DNA of 64,000 nucleotides from an uncultured Lachnospiraceae bacterium (GCA_934401915.1 CAKRSV010000005.1:189300-253299); one strand, 5' to 3'; positions 54,727 through 63,401 are shown, counted from the first letter of the stretch. Notes: generated by a model not told the origin, from the letters alone. A program made the numbers and translations.

Positions 54727-54902
54727 TCACTTGCTTTCACGCTGTAACAGCCTTAGTACCCGCTGCCTGTTGTACCTCTGCATCACCACAAAGATCAGGT
54801 CAAACAGGGCTGACAGAACAGAGGTAATGATAAATACCGGGTAAGCGCCAAACCAGATCCCGGAAGCAATGGGCAGAAAACTCAGCACAACGATAGTCTC
54901 AT
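54727..54902 (-). pseudogene. C-terminal remnant of a membrane acyltransferase-like gene, cut by an IS end
   Basis: A frame ending in TGA at 54729-54727 reads ETIVVLSFLPIASGIWFGAY, then PVFIITSVLSALFDLIFVVMQRYNRQRVL. This fits the last two helices and RYNR ending of the glycosyl-diaponeurosporenoate acyltransferase (CrtO)-like family. Its 5' part is gone: the frame runs straight into an IS terminal sequence at 54903. Confidence 0.55.
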
Positions 54903-54916
54903 CTTGAGTTTCCGCA
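54903..54916 (+). mobile_element. Orphan IS terminal repeat
   Basis: CTTGAGTTTCCGCA is identical to the left terminal repeat of the IS at 7259. Here the element interior and other end are missing; the next gene ends 11 bp to the right. It marks an IS-mediated deletion or decayed insertion. Confidence 0.6.
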
Positions 54917-54926
54917 AACTTCCCGG

Positions 54927-56066
54927 TTATATTTCCTCACTCATATCTGCCTCATATACAGATATCTTTACATCATCGTTGCTTTTCAACTCCGGTGTGT
55001 CCTTCAGCTTCTTTAGATATGTGTCAAAAAACTCCAGATGACATTTGCAGAGATTCTCATGCAGGACATCGGCATCAAGTTTTCCAACCAATAACTTTAT
55101 TGGCAGTATATACTTTATTACATCTGCAAATCCGATATGTGTCATATCTCTGAATAAAACTTTATAAACCGGCTCAGTATGACGGATATAAACCCTGTTC
55201 ACTACATTTTCATTATTTTTGCAGCTAACCTGCATAAACGGCCTTCTCAGTATATCATTTGTATAATCCCCAAACAGTCCGCCATCAAGATTAATACCGC
55301 AGACAAAGTCTTCATTTCTCGCACAAAGTGCATATGCGGTATCTCCCCCCATCGAATGTCCGGATACACCAACGCCCTTTGCAAAGTCAATCATGTCGGA
55401 CAATTCTTTCTTTGCGTATTCAAGGGCCGCCTCGTTATCCTTTATCCACTCCGGAAGTCTCCCCATCATAAATTTACAATACTTTCTCTGTGCCTCATCA
55501 AACTTTTGCGCCAGTTCTTCATCACTTCCTTTTGCCCTCACCAGTTTAAGCATTGTAATAATTCCACCAATCATAGGCTCATACATTTTCTTTTTTATAG
55601 CTTTGTCGAAAAAAAGAACGGTTCCGTCATCAAACTCACTACACACAGCCTCATGGGAATGATCCACAGATATTACAACGTATCCGTTAGAAGCAAGTTC
55701 TGTACAAAGACAGGAATTCCCTTCTCTATACGAATTATAGGCATGATTAAACATAATCAGCGGGAACTTTTTCCCCGGTATCCTATTTGCATTTAAATAA
55801 CATTCTGTCAAATTAGACTCCGGATTCTTTCTAAAATCAGGCACCACCTTAAAAGTATCCTTGAAGCCTTTCAGCATATTATCCGATAATGCCACCGCTT
55901 TCGTAAGTCCCTTTACGCTTTCCCTAAGCACCGGATAATAAACCCTTGCCGCCACGCTTCGCATGCCTCCCTGACGCATAATTTCTTTCCTATCGTCTTT
56001 GACTGTGTACGTAAATGTTCCGACTGCATATTCCCCTGTCGGTTTTGGTAATCCCTTTTTTCGCAT
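54927..56066 (-). CDS. Alpha/beta hydrolase, platelet-activating-factor acetylhydrolase-like
   Basis: 379 residues from the ATG at 56066 (GGAGGGGAG upstream). Oxyanion-hole region FPLIMFNHAYNSYREG, then YVVISVDHSHEA and the nucleophile elbow GVSGHSMGGDTAYAL. An Asp in INLDGG and a late His (HIGFADV) complete a likely triad. Family members cleave short acyl esters or lipids; the substrate is unknown. Upstream in-frame codons read through a recombinase gene remnant and are not part of the gene. Base composition is lower in GC than the mannan locus. Confidence 0.82.
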   Translation of the reverse strand: MRKKGLPKPTGEYAVGTFTYTVKDDRKEIMRQGGMRSVAARVYYPVLRESVKGLTKAVALSDNMLKGFKDTFKVVPDFRKNPESNLTECYLNANRIPGKKFPLIMFNHAYNSYREGNSCLCTELASNGYVVISVDHSHEAVCSEFDDGTVLFFDKAIKKKMYEPMIGGIITMLKLVRAKGSDEELAQKFDEAQRKYCKFMMGRLPEWIKDNEAALEYAKKELSDMIDFAKGVGVSGHSMGGDTAYALCARNEDFVCGINLDGGLFGDYTNDILRRPFMQVSCKNNENVVNRVYIRHTEPVYKVLFRDMTHIGFADVIKYILPIKLLVGKLDADVLHENLCKCHLEFFDTYLKKLKDTPELKSNDDVKISVYEADMSEEI

Positions 56067-56099
56067 GATTGAATCTCCCCTCCGTTTCTTCTGCATCAC

Positions 56100-56174
56100 A
56101 TAATTTAAATACAAGGTCGAAATCAAATCCGTCCTTGACATCTTCAATATCATTCAGCATCTGCATAAATTCCT
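56100..56174 (-). pseudogene. 75-bp remnant of a serine recombinase gene
   Basis: Matches the recombinase gene at about 59373-59447 with six mismatches in 75 bp; both encode EFM.MLNDIED.KDG.DF. It directly abuts the end of the KilA-N reading frame, marking a rearrangement. Confidence 0.75.
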
Positions 56175-56757
56175 AGCATATGTATAAGCAATCTGCTCCG
56201 GTGTCAGCTCTGGTGGAATCAAATTTTCCTTCACCGCATCCGTGTGAATACGGTAGTTCACCTTTGATAAAGCCCTGTTCAAGTTCCAGTCCAATGAAAG
56301 CCGACTGTTTTCATCTTGTTTTAACCTGCGGTAATCTTTCATAATATACAGTTGAAGTTCCGGAGAAATCCATGTAGCAAATGCCATAGCAATATCGCTA
56401 TGTGCATAAGTTCCTCCGCCATATCTGCCTGCTTTTGACACTATTCCAATAGCATTTGTCTGTTCAATCCATTTGGTCGGTGTCATAACAAATCTGTTTA
56501 ATCCTGCCTCACTTCTAACCGCCTCGAATTGCACACGGTTAAAATCCGGATTATGAAGCTCTTACCAAACAAACAGCCAAAAACTCAACTGTATTTCTGT
56601 TTCGCATCCAGTTCTGAATGACAAATCTGGGATCATTATCATTTCTATATTTTGCAATATCTGTCAACGAAATATATTCATTTTTAAAATCTTTCGTGTA
56701 AATCCCAATATCAATTCCTTTTGCGTGAATAATTTCCCTAACTATTTTATTTGCCAT
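56154..56757 (-). pseudogene. KilA-N-type phage regulator, frameshifted and truncated
   Basis: It begins MANKIVREIIHAKGIDIGIYT at 56757. The frame is lost near 56570, where the expected EELHNPDFNRVQFEAVRSEAG continues in another frame through KWIEQTNAIGI, GGTYAHSDIAMAFATWISPE and YIMKDYRRLKQDE, the KilA-N core. The C-terminal part is replaced after TYA by recombinase remnant sequence and stops at 56154. KilA-N proteins are phage-type DNA-binding regulators. The start lies 3 bp after the XRE gene with its own ribosome site. Confidence 0.8.
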
Positions 56758-57242
56758 CTCTATTCCTCCACCATGTTCTCCATCTGTTCCAACTTCTGCA
56801 AGGCTTTCATATACGCCATCAATCTTTTATACTGCTCATCTCCAAGGCTGTGAATCTGCTTTAAAATCTTAATATCCGACCTGGTTACTTCATAATTCGC
56901 ATCTTCATCCTTATATTCCGGATCAATGCCTTTTCCTGTCAAAAGCTGTTCGGGAGTAATCTCCAATGCATCACATATAGACAACAAGCAGTCCGCTTTG
57001 GGATTTGTCTTTTTCTTCTTCCAGTCACTAATGTTACTTGTTGCAATCCCGGTCCTTTTTGAAAGTTCCAACTGGGTCATGTTCTTCTTCTCTATTATAT
57101 AAAAAATTCTTTCACTGATAATCATTTTTTCCTCCATCAGCATTTCTGCATCCGCATTTCCATGTTTCCATTCCGCATTTACGGTTATAATATCATACGG
57201 CAACTTTTCTCTCAACAGATATTTTTGTATTTCTGAATTTTG
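56721..57242. repeat. Segmental duplication, copy 1 (XRE regulator region)
   Basis: About 520 bp closely similar to 61460-61987, with net length difference of about 6 nt. It covers the start of KilA-N, the whole XRE gene and its upstream leader. Confidence 0.85.
56760..57125 (-). CDS. XRE-family transcriptional regulator, copy 1
   Basis: 121 residues from the ATG at 57125 (GGAGG 5 nt upstream). Helix-turn-helix at about 9-62: YIIEKKNMTQLELSKRTGIATSNISDWKKKKTNPK, then LLSICDALEITPEQLLTG. The C-terminal part is helical (SLGDEQYKRLMAYMKALQKLEQME). It differs at only a few positions from the protein at 61499. It probably controls the downstream KilA-N-type gene and its own promoter. Confidence 0.85.
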   Translation of the reverse strand: MIISERIFYIIEKKNMTQLELSKRTGIATSNISDWKKKKTNPKADCLLSICDALEITPEQLLTGKGIDPEYKDEDANYEVTRSDIKILKQIHSLGDEQYKRLMAYMKALQKLEQMENMVEE

Positions 57243-57348
57243 CAACAAAAAAGCAACCGATATTACTCGATTGCCACGGTGTTATAAAAGCTCAAACCAA
57301 AAGAGTTCGAGCTTCATTTGCACATTCGCATTTTCTCATTAAGCAACT

Positions 57349-57714
57349 CTATATTTCATTTAATGCAGTCTCAATTTTTTTCAGCAAAAGATGATGAAAA
57401 AATGCAATATTTCTGTATTCCCGCATCTGTGATACTCTCAACTCAAGCTGCAACATTTTCTCCTGCCACTCTTCATCTCCATGCTTTTGCTGATTCTGTT
57501 GCAAATCCCAAAAAGTTCTTATTCCCCAAATATCTGAGATGGTTATTCGTGGCTCCCATTTAGTAATATCATTTTTTTCAGCAAAATGATTCGCCGTAAT
57601 CCCTTCGCCACTACCAAAATCAAGAATCTTCTTTCCTTCCAGGTCACCAAGCTGCTCCCATACAATTTTCTTAAATAGTCTCTCCCATGCGGGAAGTTCT
57701 GTAATATCATGCAT
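57349..57714 (-). pseudogene. SAM-dependent methyltransferase with in-frame internal deletion
   Basis: 121 residues: an N-terminus with motif I at residues 30-38 (ILDFGSGEG) runs up to HFAEKND. The sequence then jumps to what looks like the family's C-terminus (GIRTFWDLQQNQ ... RNIAFFHHLLLKK). A full enzyme has about 240 residues, so roughly 120 that form the rest of the SAM and substrate site are absent, although the frame stays open. Catalysis seems impossible. Confidence 0.65.
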
Positions 57715-57718
57715 CTTT

Positions 57719-57842
57719 CTCTATCCTTTTTCTCTACATTTACCAAACCCCCACTGAAGAACTGCTCCTGAAAAGCAATCTGCGCATAAATTTCATTATC
57801 TGTCGGGATCTCTATTATGCCTTCATCATCACATGGAACTAT
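57719..57842 (-). other. Fragment of an unrecognised gene before the methyltransferase remnant
   Basis: An open stretch reading VPCDDEGIIEIPTDNEIYAQ, then IAFQEQFFSGGLVNVEKKDR, runs to the methyltransferase start. It has protein-like composition but no start; its left side is joined to the recombinase-tail repeat. Probably a gene fragment. Confidence 0.3.
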
Positions 57843-57912
57843 GTTGCCTTACTCTCCGCAGCTGTCAAATCCATATCAATTTTCACATTTACATGATGCT
57901 TCCTCATGGAGT
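57843..57912 (-). pseudogene. Short copy of an RlmD/RumA-like C-terminal tail
   Basis: In the frame offset from the recombinase 3' end, KHHVNVKIDMDLTAAESKAT is readable before a stop. It is a short version of the tail that is much longer at 63514-63837. It overlaps the recombinase C-terminal codons. Confidence 0.5.
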
Positions 57913-59624
57913 TTAGACAATAAGCAAACCGTCTCAAGTGTTGATAACTTTTCCAAGGAAACCATATGTTCATCTGATTTCTCCTTGTCCAAAGAAATTC
58001 CCTTGATTTGTGCTACTTCCTTGCCTTCTTTTATAATCGGTACCGGAAACTGAAACTTAATATTCTGAATCCAATTTCCATCTTCCCGTCTTTCCGAGAA
58101 TATATCAATGCGTTCAATAAATGCCTGCATGAACTGTTTCTTTTCTGCATCCGTACATTCTGAATACACTTCATTAAAAGCACCTAAAAATCCGTATATG
58201 CTATCTGCATCAATCTGATTTTTCTTAAGCTCATAAATCTGAGACTTCAGTTCTGCCATTGTTTCTTCCACTTCATCTATTCTATCATATTGAGCATCCA
58301 ATCGTCTCTGTAAATCTGATATTTTTTTATCGTAATGAGTATCTGTAACATCCAGATTATCCATCTGCTGTTCAAGGCGGGTTTTTATTGTCTCCGCCTG
58401 ATGAAGGCTTGCATTCAGCACGGATAACTGCTTTTCCAGGTCCGTTGTATCAACAGTCGCTCCAATCTTATCCTGAATGGCATCCTTAAATTTTCCTTCC
58501 TTTGTCATTGCTGTAATAAGCTTTGCAAGCATATCATCAATCTGTGACTGCTCGATGTTGCGTCGGAAAGTACACTTATGCCCGGTAGCATTCACGGTAT
58601 TCTTGCAATAATAGTAATATCTGGTCTTGTTATCTTTTCGCCCTGCTTTGGCAATATTTCCATACATTCCTTTTCCACAGCAAGGGCATTTTAATATTCC
58701 CGACAAAATATGTGCATGTTCCGGATCATGAATTTTTTCACGCTTGTAATTATTTTTTGAACGTTTTTCCTGTGCAAGATCCCAGTCTTCCTCGGAAATA
58801 ATTGCTTCATGAATCCCCTCATAAACAGGAAAATCTGATTGCTCCACTACATGAGTTTCATTACGGGTTCCTGTTTTCTTCTCTGTACGCCTGCGTCCAT
58901 ATGCTATCTTCCCCATATATACCGGGTTATCAATTATCTTCTTGATAAAACCGGTCGAGAACCCCGGTATTGTTCCATTCTGACGCAGTTTCTTCGTATA
59001 TCCATGATTGTTCAGATAATTTGCCACGCCATTGATTCCATCATTGGTATGAATATACCTGTCAAAGATCATTTGAATAATTTCCACTTCATCCTCTGCA
59101 ATAACAAGTTCACCATTTTCCAGCTTATATCCATACGGAGCAAATCCGCCATTCCATTTACCTTCTCTCGCCTTCTGCTCACGCCCAGCCATTGTCTGCA
59201 CTCTGATATTTTCCCGCTCCATCTCTGCTACTGCCGCAATGATAGATATAAGCAGTTTACCGGCTTCTTTTGAACTGTCGATTCCATCTTCTACACAGAT
59301 AAGATTCACTCCATAATCCTGCATAAGCTGTAAAGAGCTGAGTACATCTACCGCATTTCTACCAAATCGGGATAATTTAAATACAAGGACGAAATCAACT
59401 CCGTCCTTGCCATCTTCAATATCGTTCAGCATACGCATAAATTCCTGACGACCTTTTATATTCTTACCGGAATGCCCTTCATCGGAATATTCTCCTGCAA
59501 TCTCCATATCCTGAAATTCAGCATATTTTCTAAGCTTGTCCTTCTGTGCATCCAAACTGTATCCATCAACTTGAATTGCTGTTGATACACGAGTATATAT
59601 GTAGCATTTTGTTTTCTTTTTCAA
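57876..59624 (-). CDS. Large serine recombinase
   Basis: 582 residues, starting at a TTG (59624) with AGGGGAG about 9 nt upstream. The resolvase domain has catalytic Ser14 in IYTRVSTAIQ and the arginine-bearing LSRFGRNA and ENIRVQTMAGRE blocks. A recombinase domain (FAPYGYKLENG ...), a zinc-ribbon (LKCPCCGKGMYG ... YYYCKN ... HKC) and a long coiled coil (about 390-480) follow. The last residues, ETVCLLSKLHEEASCKC, appear to come from the integration target. It would integrate or excise a mobile element. The start overlaps the end of the ORF6N/PLD gene. Confidence 0.93.
   Translation of the reverse strand: MKKKTKCYIYTRVSTAIQVDGYSLDAQKDKLRKYAEFQDMEIAGEYSDEGHSGKNIKGRQEFMRMLNDIEDGKDGVDFVLVFKLSRFGRNAVDVLSSLQLMQDYGVNLICVEDGIDSSKEAGKLLISIIAAVAEMERENIRVQTMAGREQKAREGKWNGGFAPYGYKLENGELVIAEDEVEIIQMIFDRYIHTNDGINGVANYLNNHGYTKKLRQNGTIPGFSTGFIKKIIDNPVYMGKIAYGRRRTEKKTGTRNETHVVEQSDFPVYEGIHEAIISEEDWDLAQEKRSKNNYKREKIHDPEHAHILSGILKCPCCGKGMYGNIAKAGRKDNKTRYYYYCKNTVNATGHKCTFRRNIEQSQIDDMLAKLITAMTKEGKFKDAIQDKIGATVDTTDLEKQLSVLNASLHQAETIKTRLEQQMDNLDVTDTHYDKKISDLQRRLDAQYDRIDEVEETMAELKSQIYELKKNQIDADSIYGFLGAFNEVYSECTDAEKKQFMQAFIERIDIFSERREDGNWIQNIKFQFPVPIIKEGKEVAQIKGISLDKEKSDEHMVSLEKLSTLETVCLLSKLHEEASCKCEN
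57883..57936. repeat. 54-bp direct repeat, copy 1 (recombinase 3' end)
   Basis: Identical at 53 of 54 positions to 63783-63836 and in the same orientation, offset by exactly 5900 bp. It contains the last codons of each recombinase and the start of the RlmD-like tail. Confidence 0.9.
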
Positions 59625-59639
59625 TACATTCGCTCCCCT

Positions 59640-60695
59640 CTACTGTGGTAAAATCAAAGTTGGATTTTTCAACAGCGTTGCAATCACCGGAGTATATTTA
59701 GATACTCCATAGTCTTCAACAATACTGGTTATTCTAGCCCCTGCATCCTTTGACGAAGCACCACATAAGAAAACCCTTTCATCAGCAGTTCCATAATCCA
59801 ACACTATAAATCGATCATGAAATATACCGCCTGTCTTTTTCATTGACAAATTTACTGTTGGGTACTCCTTGCAGAAATCTATAAATTCTATGTTGTGAAG
59901 TTTATTATTTCCAACATTATCGCTGAACAAAGTAATATTTACTCCAGTCGGAGAATTCTTAAGGTGTACCAGCGTTCTTAATCCAATATAATTGTCAACG
60001 ACATATATTGACGACTTTGCCTGCTTATAGATGGACTCATATACCTCATCTGCACTACTGAATTTTGCATTAAACATGAGTCACTTGTCATCATCGTCTG
60101 AAACAAAGCTGTTCATCATATCAGCCAACTCAGATTTTGTCACAACATCCTTCAGTCCTTCTGCAACATCTGAAATCTGCTTTTCAAGAGATATCATATC
60201 TGAGTTGATTTTGTTAATTTCTATTCTGTTGTTGGCCGTTTCCATACTTAACTGAAGTATTTCCCGCTGACCAATAAGATTTCGATTTTCTAAAATGTAA
60301 TCTTTCATTTTCTTAAAAGTTTTCACAAGTGCACGGCTTTGTTTAATTGCGAGATCGCCGCGCAAAACCGTCATAAGCATATATACACCCTGTTCTGTAA
60401 ACACATAAGGTTTGTATTTTATATTTGAACCTCTTCCCATATTCAAGGTGAAATTTTTGCACCTTGAAAGATTTTCCACTTCTTCATCATTCAATTCAAA
60501 CATAAAATCATCGCCTTCAAATTTGGCAATGTTATTCTTAACCTGCCTTTTAAAATTTTTGGTTTCATACCCATAAATTTCTGCCAAGTCTGAATCAAGC
60601 ATAACTTTTTTCCCTCTGAATTCATAAAGCCGATTCTTCATGTATTCTTCTGTAATTTCAATTACTGCAATTTCTTCTTTCTTCTCTTCTGTCAT
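59640..60695 (-). pseudogene. ORF6N-domain regulator with PLD-like C-terminus, split by one in-frame stop
   Basis: From the ATG at 60695 (AGGAAGG upstream): ORF6N DNA-binding domain (NRLYEFRGKKVMLDSDLAEIYG ... YVFTEQGVYMLMTVLRG), then a coiled coil, to SDDDDK and a TGA at 60083-60081. The same frame goes on, after one codon, with MFNAKFSSADEVYESIYKQA, a PLD-like half with FHDRFIVLDYG and CGASSKDAGAR, to 59640. Homologues I recall are continuous, with Trp (TGG) near this spot, so TGG to TGA is likely. The C-terminal half has only a degenerate HxK motif. Both halves may still be made. Confidence 0.8.
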
Positions 60696-60716
60696 AAATT
60701 TCCTTCCTGATTTTGC

Positions 60717-60733
60717 GGTCACAAACTGTGACC
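60717..60733. promoter_or_regulatory. Inverted repeat before the ORF6N gene
   Basis: GGTCACA (60717-60723) and TGTGACC (60727-60733) with a 3-nt centre, about 22 bp before the start codon and just upstream of the ribosome site. Candidate autoregulatory operator. Confidence 0.5.
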
Positions 60734-60818
60734 ACAAATATTTTCTGTTTCATGTTTGCGGTACAAAAAATCCACCGCAAAATTCATTCAACCATTTTCA
60801 TAACACCTCAAAAATGGT

Positions 60819-61103
60819 CTACTCATTATTCTTTTCTTCCCTCATCTTGTCATAATACGCTTTATACCTATAAATCGTCCTCTCACTGACATTGTTCCGC
60901 TTCGCAATTTCTACCATTGTCATGCCGCTCTCATATCCAATGACAAAATCATTATAAATAGCCATCCACTTGGCGTTATGTTTCTGACGACCGCTTAATT
61001 TACGATTTCTGTAATACTCCAATTCCTCCCGAAGTTCTGCATTCTCTTTTTCCAACTCCTCAATTCTTTTTAATGCCTCTTCAAGTGTTACATATTTCTC
61101 CAT
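60819..61103 (-). CDS. Small helix-turn-helix protein with coiled-coil N-terminus
   Basis: 94 residues. The first 32 form a Glu/Lys/Leu heptad helix (LEEALKRIEELEKENAELREEL). The C-terminal part is a resolvase/Hin-like helix-turn-helix (YESGMTMVEIAKRNNVSERTIYRYKAYYDK). It resembles small accessory regulators on mobile elements. AGGACAGGGTA-type purines precede the ATG. It lies upstream of the ORF6N gene in the same direction. Confidence 0.75.
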   Translation of the reverse strand: MEKYVTLEEALKRIEELEKENAELREELEYYRNRKLSGRQKHNAKWMAIYNDFVIGYESGMTMVEIAKRNNVSERTIYRYKAYYDKMREEKNNE

Positions 61104-61181
61104 TACCCTGTCCTCCGTTCATGTCATTTTCGTTTTGTCTATATTATAAATATCTATATTACTTTAGTCAATCCGATTATG

Positions 61182-61412
61182 TCATGTTGTGTCATTTTTT
61201 ACAATGGCTTTCATACAATCGAAATACCGCTGATATCGTTTACAGGCTAAACTTCTCCAAAAACAGTCAGCCTGTATATTCTTTATCCACTCACGCAAAA
61301 TCCATTTTCTTTTTATTGCCGGTCCATATTTTAAGATCAGCGCTGTCACAACATCCACACATCTCTCAAATGCTGCATTCTCTTTTGCATCATCATAATA
61401 TTTCTTTCTCAT
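61182..61412 (-). CDS. Small basic protein of unknown function
   Basis: 76 residues from the ATG at 61412, chosen because AAAGGGGCGG lies upstream. An upstream in-frame start at 61496 is the KilA-N start (MANKIVREIIHA) running on after a junction. Sequence begins MRKKYYDDAKENAAFERC and is rich in Lys, Arg, Cys and Trp. I do not recognise it. It takes the place KilA-N holds in the other copy of the duplicated XRE segment. Confidence 0.5.
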   Translation of the reverse strand: MRKKYYDDAKENAAFERCVDVVTALILKYGPAIKRKWILREWIKNIQADCFWRSLACKRYQRYFDCMKAIVKNDTT

Positions 61413-61459
61413 TTGTCCGCCCCTTTCTATGCTTAAATTGCTTTGGCAGCCAATTATCG

Positions 61460-61987
61460 TTGCGTGAATAATTTCCCTAACTATTTTATTTGCCATCTCT
61501 ATTCCTCCACCATGTTCTCCATCTGTTCCAACTTCTGCAAGGCTTTCATATACGCCATCAATCTTTTATACTGCGCATCTCCAAGGCTGTGAATCTGCTT
61601 TAATATCTTAATATCCGACCTGGTAACTTCATAATCCATATCTGCATCTTTATATTCCGGATCAATTCCTTTTCCAGTCAAAAGCTGTTCGGGAGTAATC
61701 TCCAATGCATCACATATAGACAACAGACAGTCCGCTTTGGGATTCGTCTTTTTCTTCTTCCAGTCACTGATGTTACTCGTTGCAATCCCGGTTCTTCTTG
61801 AGAGTTCCAACTGCGTTATGTTCTTCTGCTCCATCACATAAAAAATTCTTTCACTGATAATCATGATTTTTCCTCCATCAACATTCTGTATATATCCGTA
61901 TTTGTAAATTTATACATCCGTCTATACGGTTGTAGTATCATGCTGCAACTTTTCTTTCAATAGAGATTTTTGTATTTCTGAACTTTG
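61460..61987. repeat. Segmental duplication, copy 2 (XRE regulator region)
   Basis: Counterpart of 56721-57242. Similarity ends on the left after 12 codons of KilA-N (junction near 61460) and on the right within the small gene at 61938. Confidence 0.85.
61499..61864 (-). CDS. XRE-family transcriptional regulator, copy 2
   Basis: 121 residues, same helix-turn-helix as copy 1 with few substitutions (VMEQKNITQLELSRRTG; DADMDYEV instead of DEDANYEV). GGAGG lies 8 nt before the ATG. The stop is followed by the KilA-N start codon and 12 of its codons, after which the sequence changes. Confidence 0.85.
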   Translation of the reverse strand: MIISERIFYVMEQKNITQLELSRRTGIATSNISDWKKKKTNPKADCLLSICDALEITPEQLLTGKGIDPEYKDADMDYEVTRSDIKILKQIHSLGDAQYKRLMAYMKALQKLEQMENMVEE

Positions 61988-62174
61988 TTATATTCTTCTC
62001 TTTATATAGCTCCGTGTACAACTGTCTTATTCTTTCCCTATGAAGATAAAAATCCGGATCCGGCAAATTATCCAAGTCCATTGCTTCCGCATACTTTGCT
62101 AACATTTCTCCAATAAAATTTGCCAAATCACTCCAAGCATCTCTTTCTTTTAAAACCACTTTATTCTTAACCAT
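61938..62174 (-). CDS. Small hypothetical protein
   Basis: 78 residues, charged and helical (LANFIGEMLAKYAEAMDLDNLPDPDFYLHRERIRQLY). Its last 17 codons lie in the duplicated leader segment, so the C-terminus may be an accident of the duplication. It resembles small genes next to replication initiators on conjugative elements, but no family is firmly recognised. Confidence 0.4.
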   Translation of the reverse strand: MVKNKVVLKERDAWSDLANFIGEMLAKYAEAMDLDNLPDPDFYLHRERIRQLYTELYKEKNITKFRNTKISIERKVAA

Positions 62175-62768
62175 AATTTAAATCCTTTCTGACATTGTCA
62201 TGAAATCCACCATATCCCATCCATAGTGATGTTTCTTCACCTCCAGATAGGATAAGATAGATATTATTAAAATTAGTATTGTTATTATTAGTCTTATTAG
62301 ATTTTGATTTTTACTGTTCAAAACCTGTAAATACCAAAAATCTGTATGCGTCAAAATCAAAATTCTTAATTGTGAATTCTCCATCTTTTGTATTTTGATT
62401 TTTCCGGTATAGCTATTTCTCAAAACATTTTCTTGAGATACAGCTTGTTAGGTCTTCCCAATCCCTGCCTCTTCCGTTCAAGTGCTCCCAACTTTTCCAA
62501 TTCATCCAATAACTTGCATGCCTTTTGAGTTCCACAATTCAAATCCTCGCAAATATTTTTTATTGAATAATAGATAAACACCCTCCCTTGGTCGTCAATC
62601 CATCCATTTTTTATTGACAATGAAACTCGATTTAAAAAGAATGCGTATAAAAGCTTTGCATCCATTGACAGTTCAATAAAACATTCATCCTCTACCAGGC
62701 ATTTTGGCAACTTGATGAAAGTAAAACGCTCCTCACCGGTACAATAGTTATACCTCGGTTGAATGCTG
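62167..62768 (-). pseudogene. RepA_N-type replication initiator, truncated and degraded
   Basis: Readable from about 62768 (QPRYNYCTGEERFTFIKLPK) without a proper start, through LSMDAKLLYAFFLNRVSLS, KNGWIDDQGRVFIYYSIKNI and LERKRQGLGRPNKLYLKK: the winged-helix N-domain of RepA_N initiators. After 62420 the frame breaks; downstream pieces (GGFHDNVRKDLNYG) look like later RepA segments. The 5' end abuts a transposase fragment. Confidence 0.65.
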
Positions 62769-63178
62769 TATGCACAAACCTTGAATACGATGTTTCAGAC
62801 ATCATTAAAATCAATCAGAAAAGATGGGAAATTGAAGAATGTTTCCGAATCATGAAAACGGAGTTTAAAGCAAGACCTGTATATCTTTCAAGAAAAGACA
62901 GGATCACAGCCCACTTTACCACATGTTTTACTGCACTTGTTATTTATAGGATTCTGGAACATAAACTGAATGAGAAATATACCTGCGAAGAATTGATAGA
63001 TACAATACGATCTATGGATATGCTGATTGCCCCCGGCGAAGGCTATATACCAACCTATACCCGCACTGATATCACGGATGCACTTCATGATGCTTTTGGT
63101 TTTAGAACAGACTATCAGATAACTTCTCAGAAAAATATGAGAAAAAAATTAAATCAAACAAAGAAAAAAGGAAAATAG
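62759..63178 (+). pseudogene. C-terminal fragment of an IS1634/IS4-type transposase
   Basis: Coding-like from AVCTNLEYDVSDIIKINQKRWEIEECFRIMKTEF, which carries the catalytic Glu of an IS4-superfamily DDE enzyme, to FRTDYQITSQKNMRKKLNQ. The N-terminal two thirds, with both Asp residues, are missing. No relation to the IS at 7259. A terminator follows the stop. Confidence 0.75.
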
Positions 63179-63199
63179 CCACATATTTTCCGATGAAAG

Positions 63200-63243
63200 A
63201 AACCTCGCAAACGACGTATTTGAGCGGTCTGCGAGGTTTTTAT
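63200..63243 (+). terminator. Terminator after the transposase fragment
   Basis: AAACCTCGCA and TGCGAGGTTT pair, followed by further T. Confidence 0.8.
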
Positions 63244-63353
63244 CTTCTTTTAACTGTCAAAGACAGGAATTTCCTTTCCACAACAATTTTTCAGTTATTA
63301 TATTAAATTTACAAATTTTCTGTCATAAACAGTTCATTCTCTTATTTGCATCA

Positions 63354-63401
63354 AAAAACAGCATATTTGTATACAACTTTCTTTACAAATACGCTGTTTT
63401 T
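63354..63401. terminator. Bidirectional terminator in the 63.2-63.5 kb gap
   Basis: AAAAACAGC.TATTTGTA pairs with TACAAATA.GCTGTTTTT, about 17 bp with one mismatch. Apart from this and the preceding terminator, 63179-63513 holds nothing I can identify. Confidence 0.8.
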
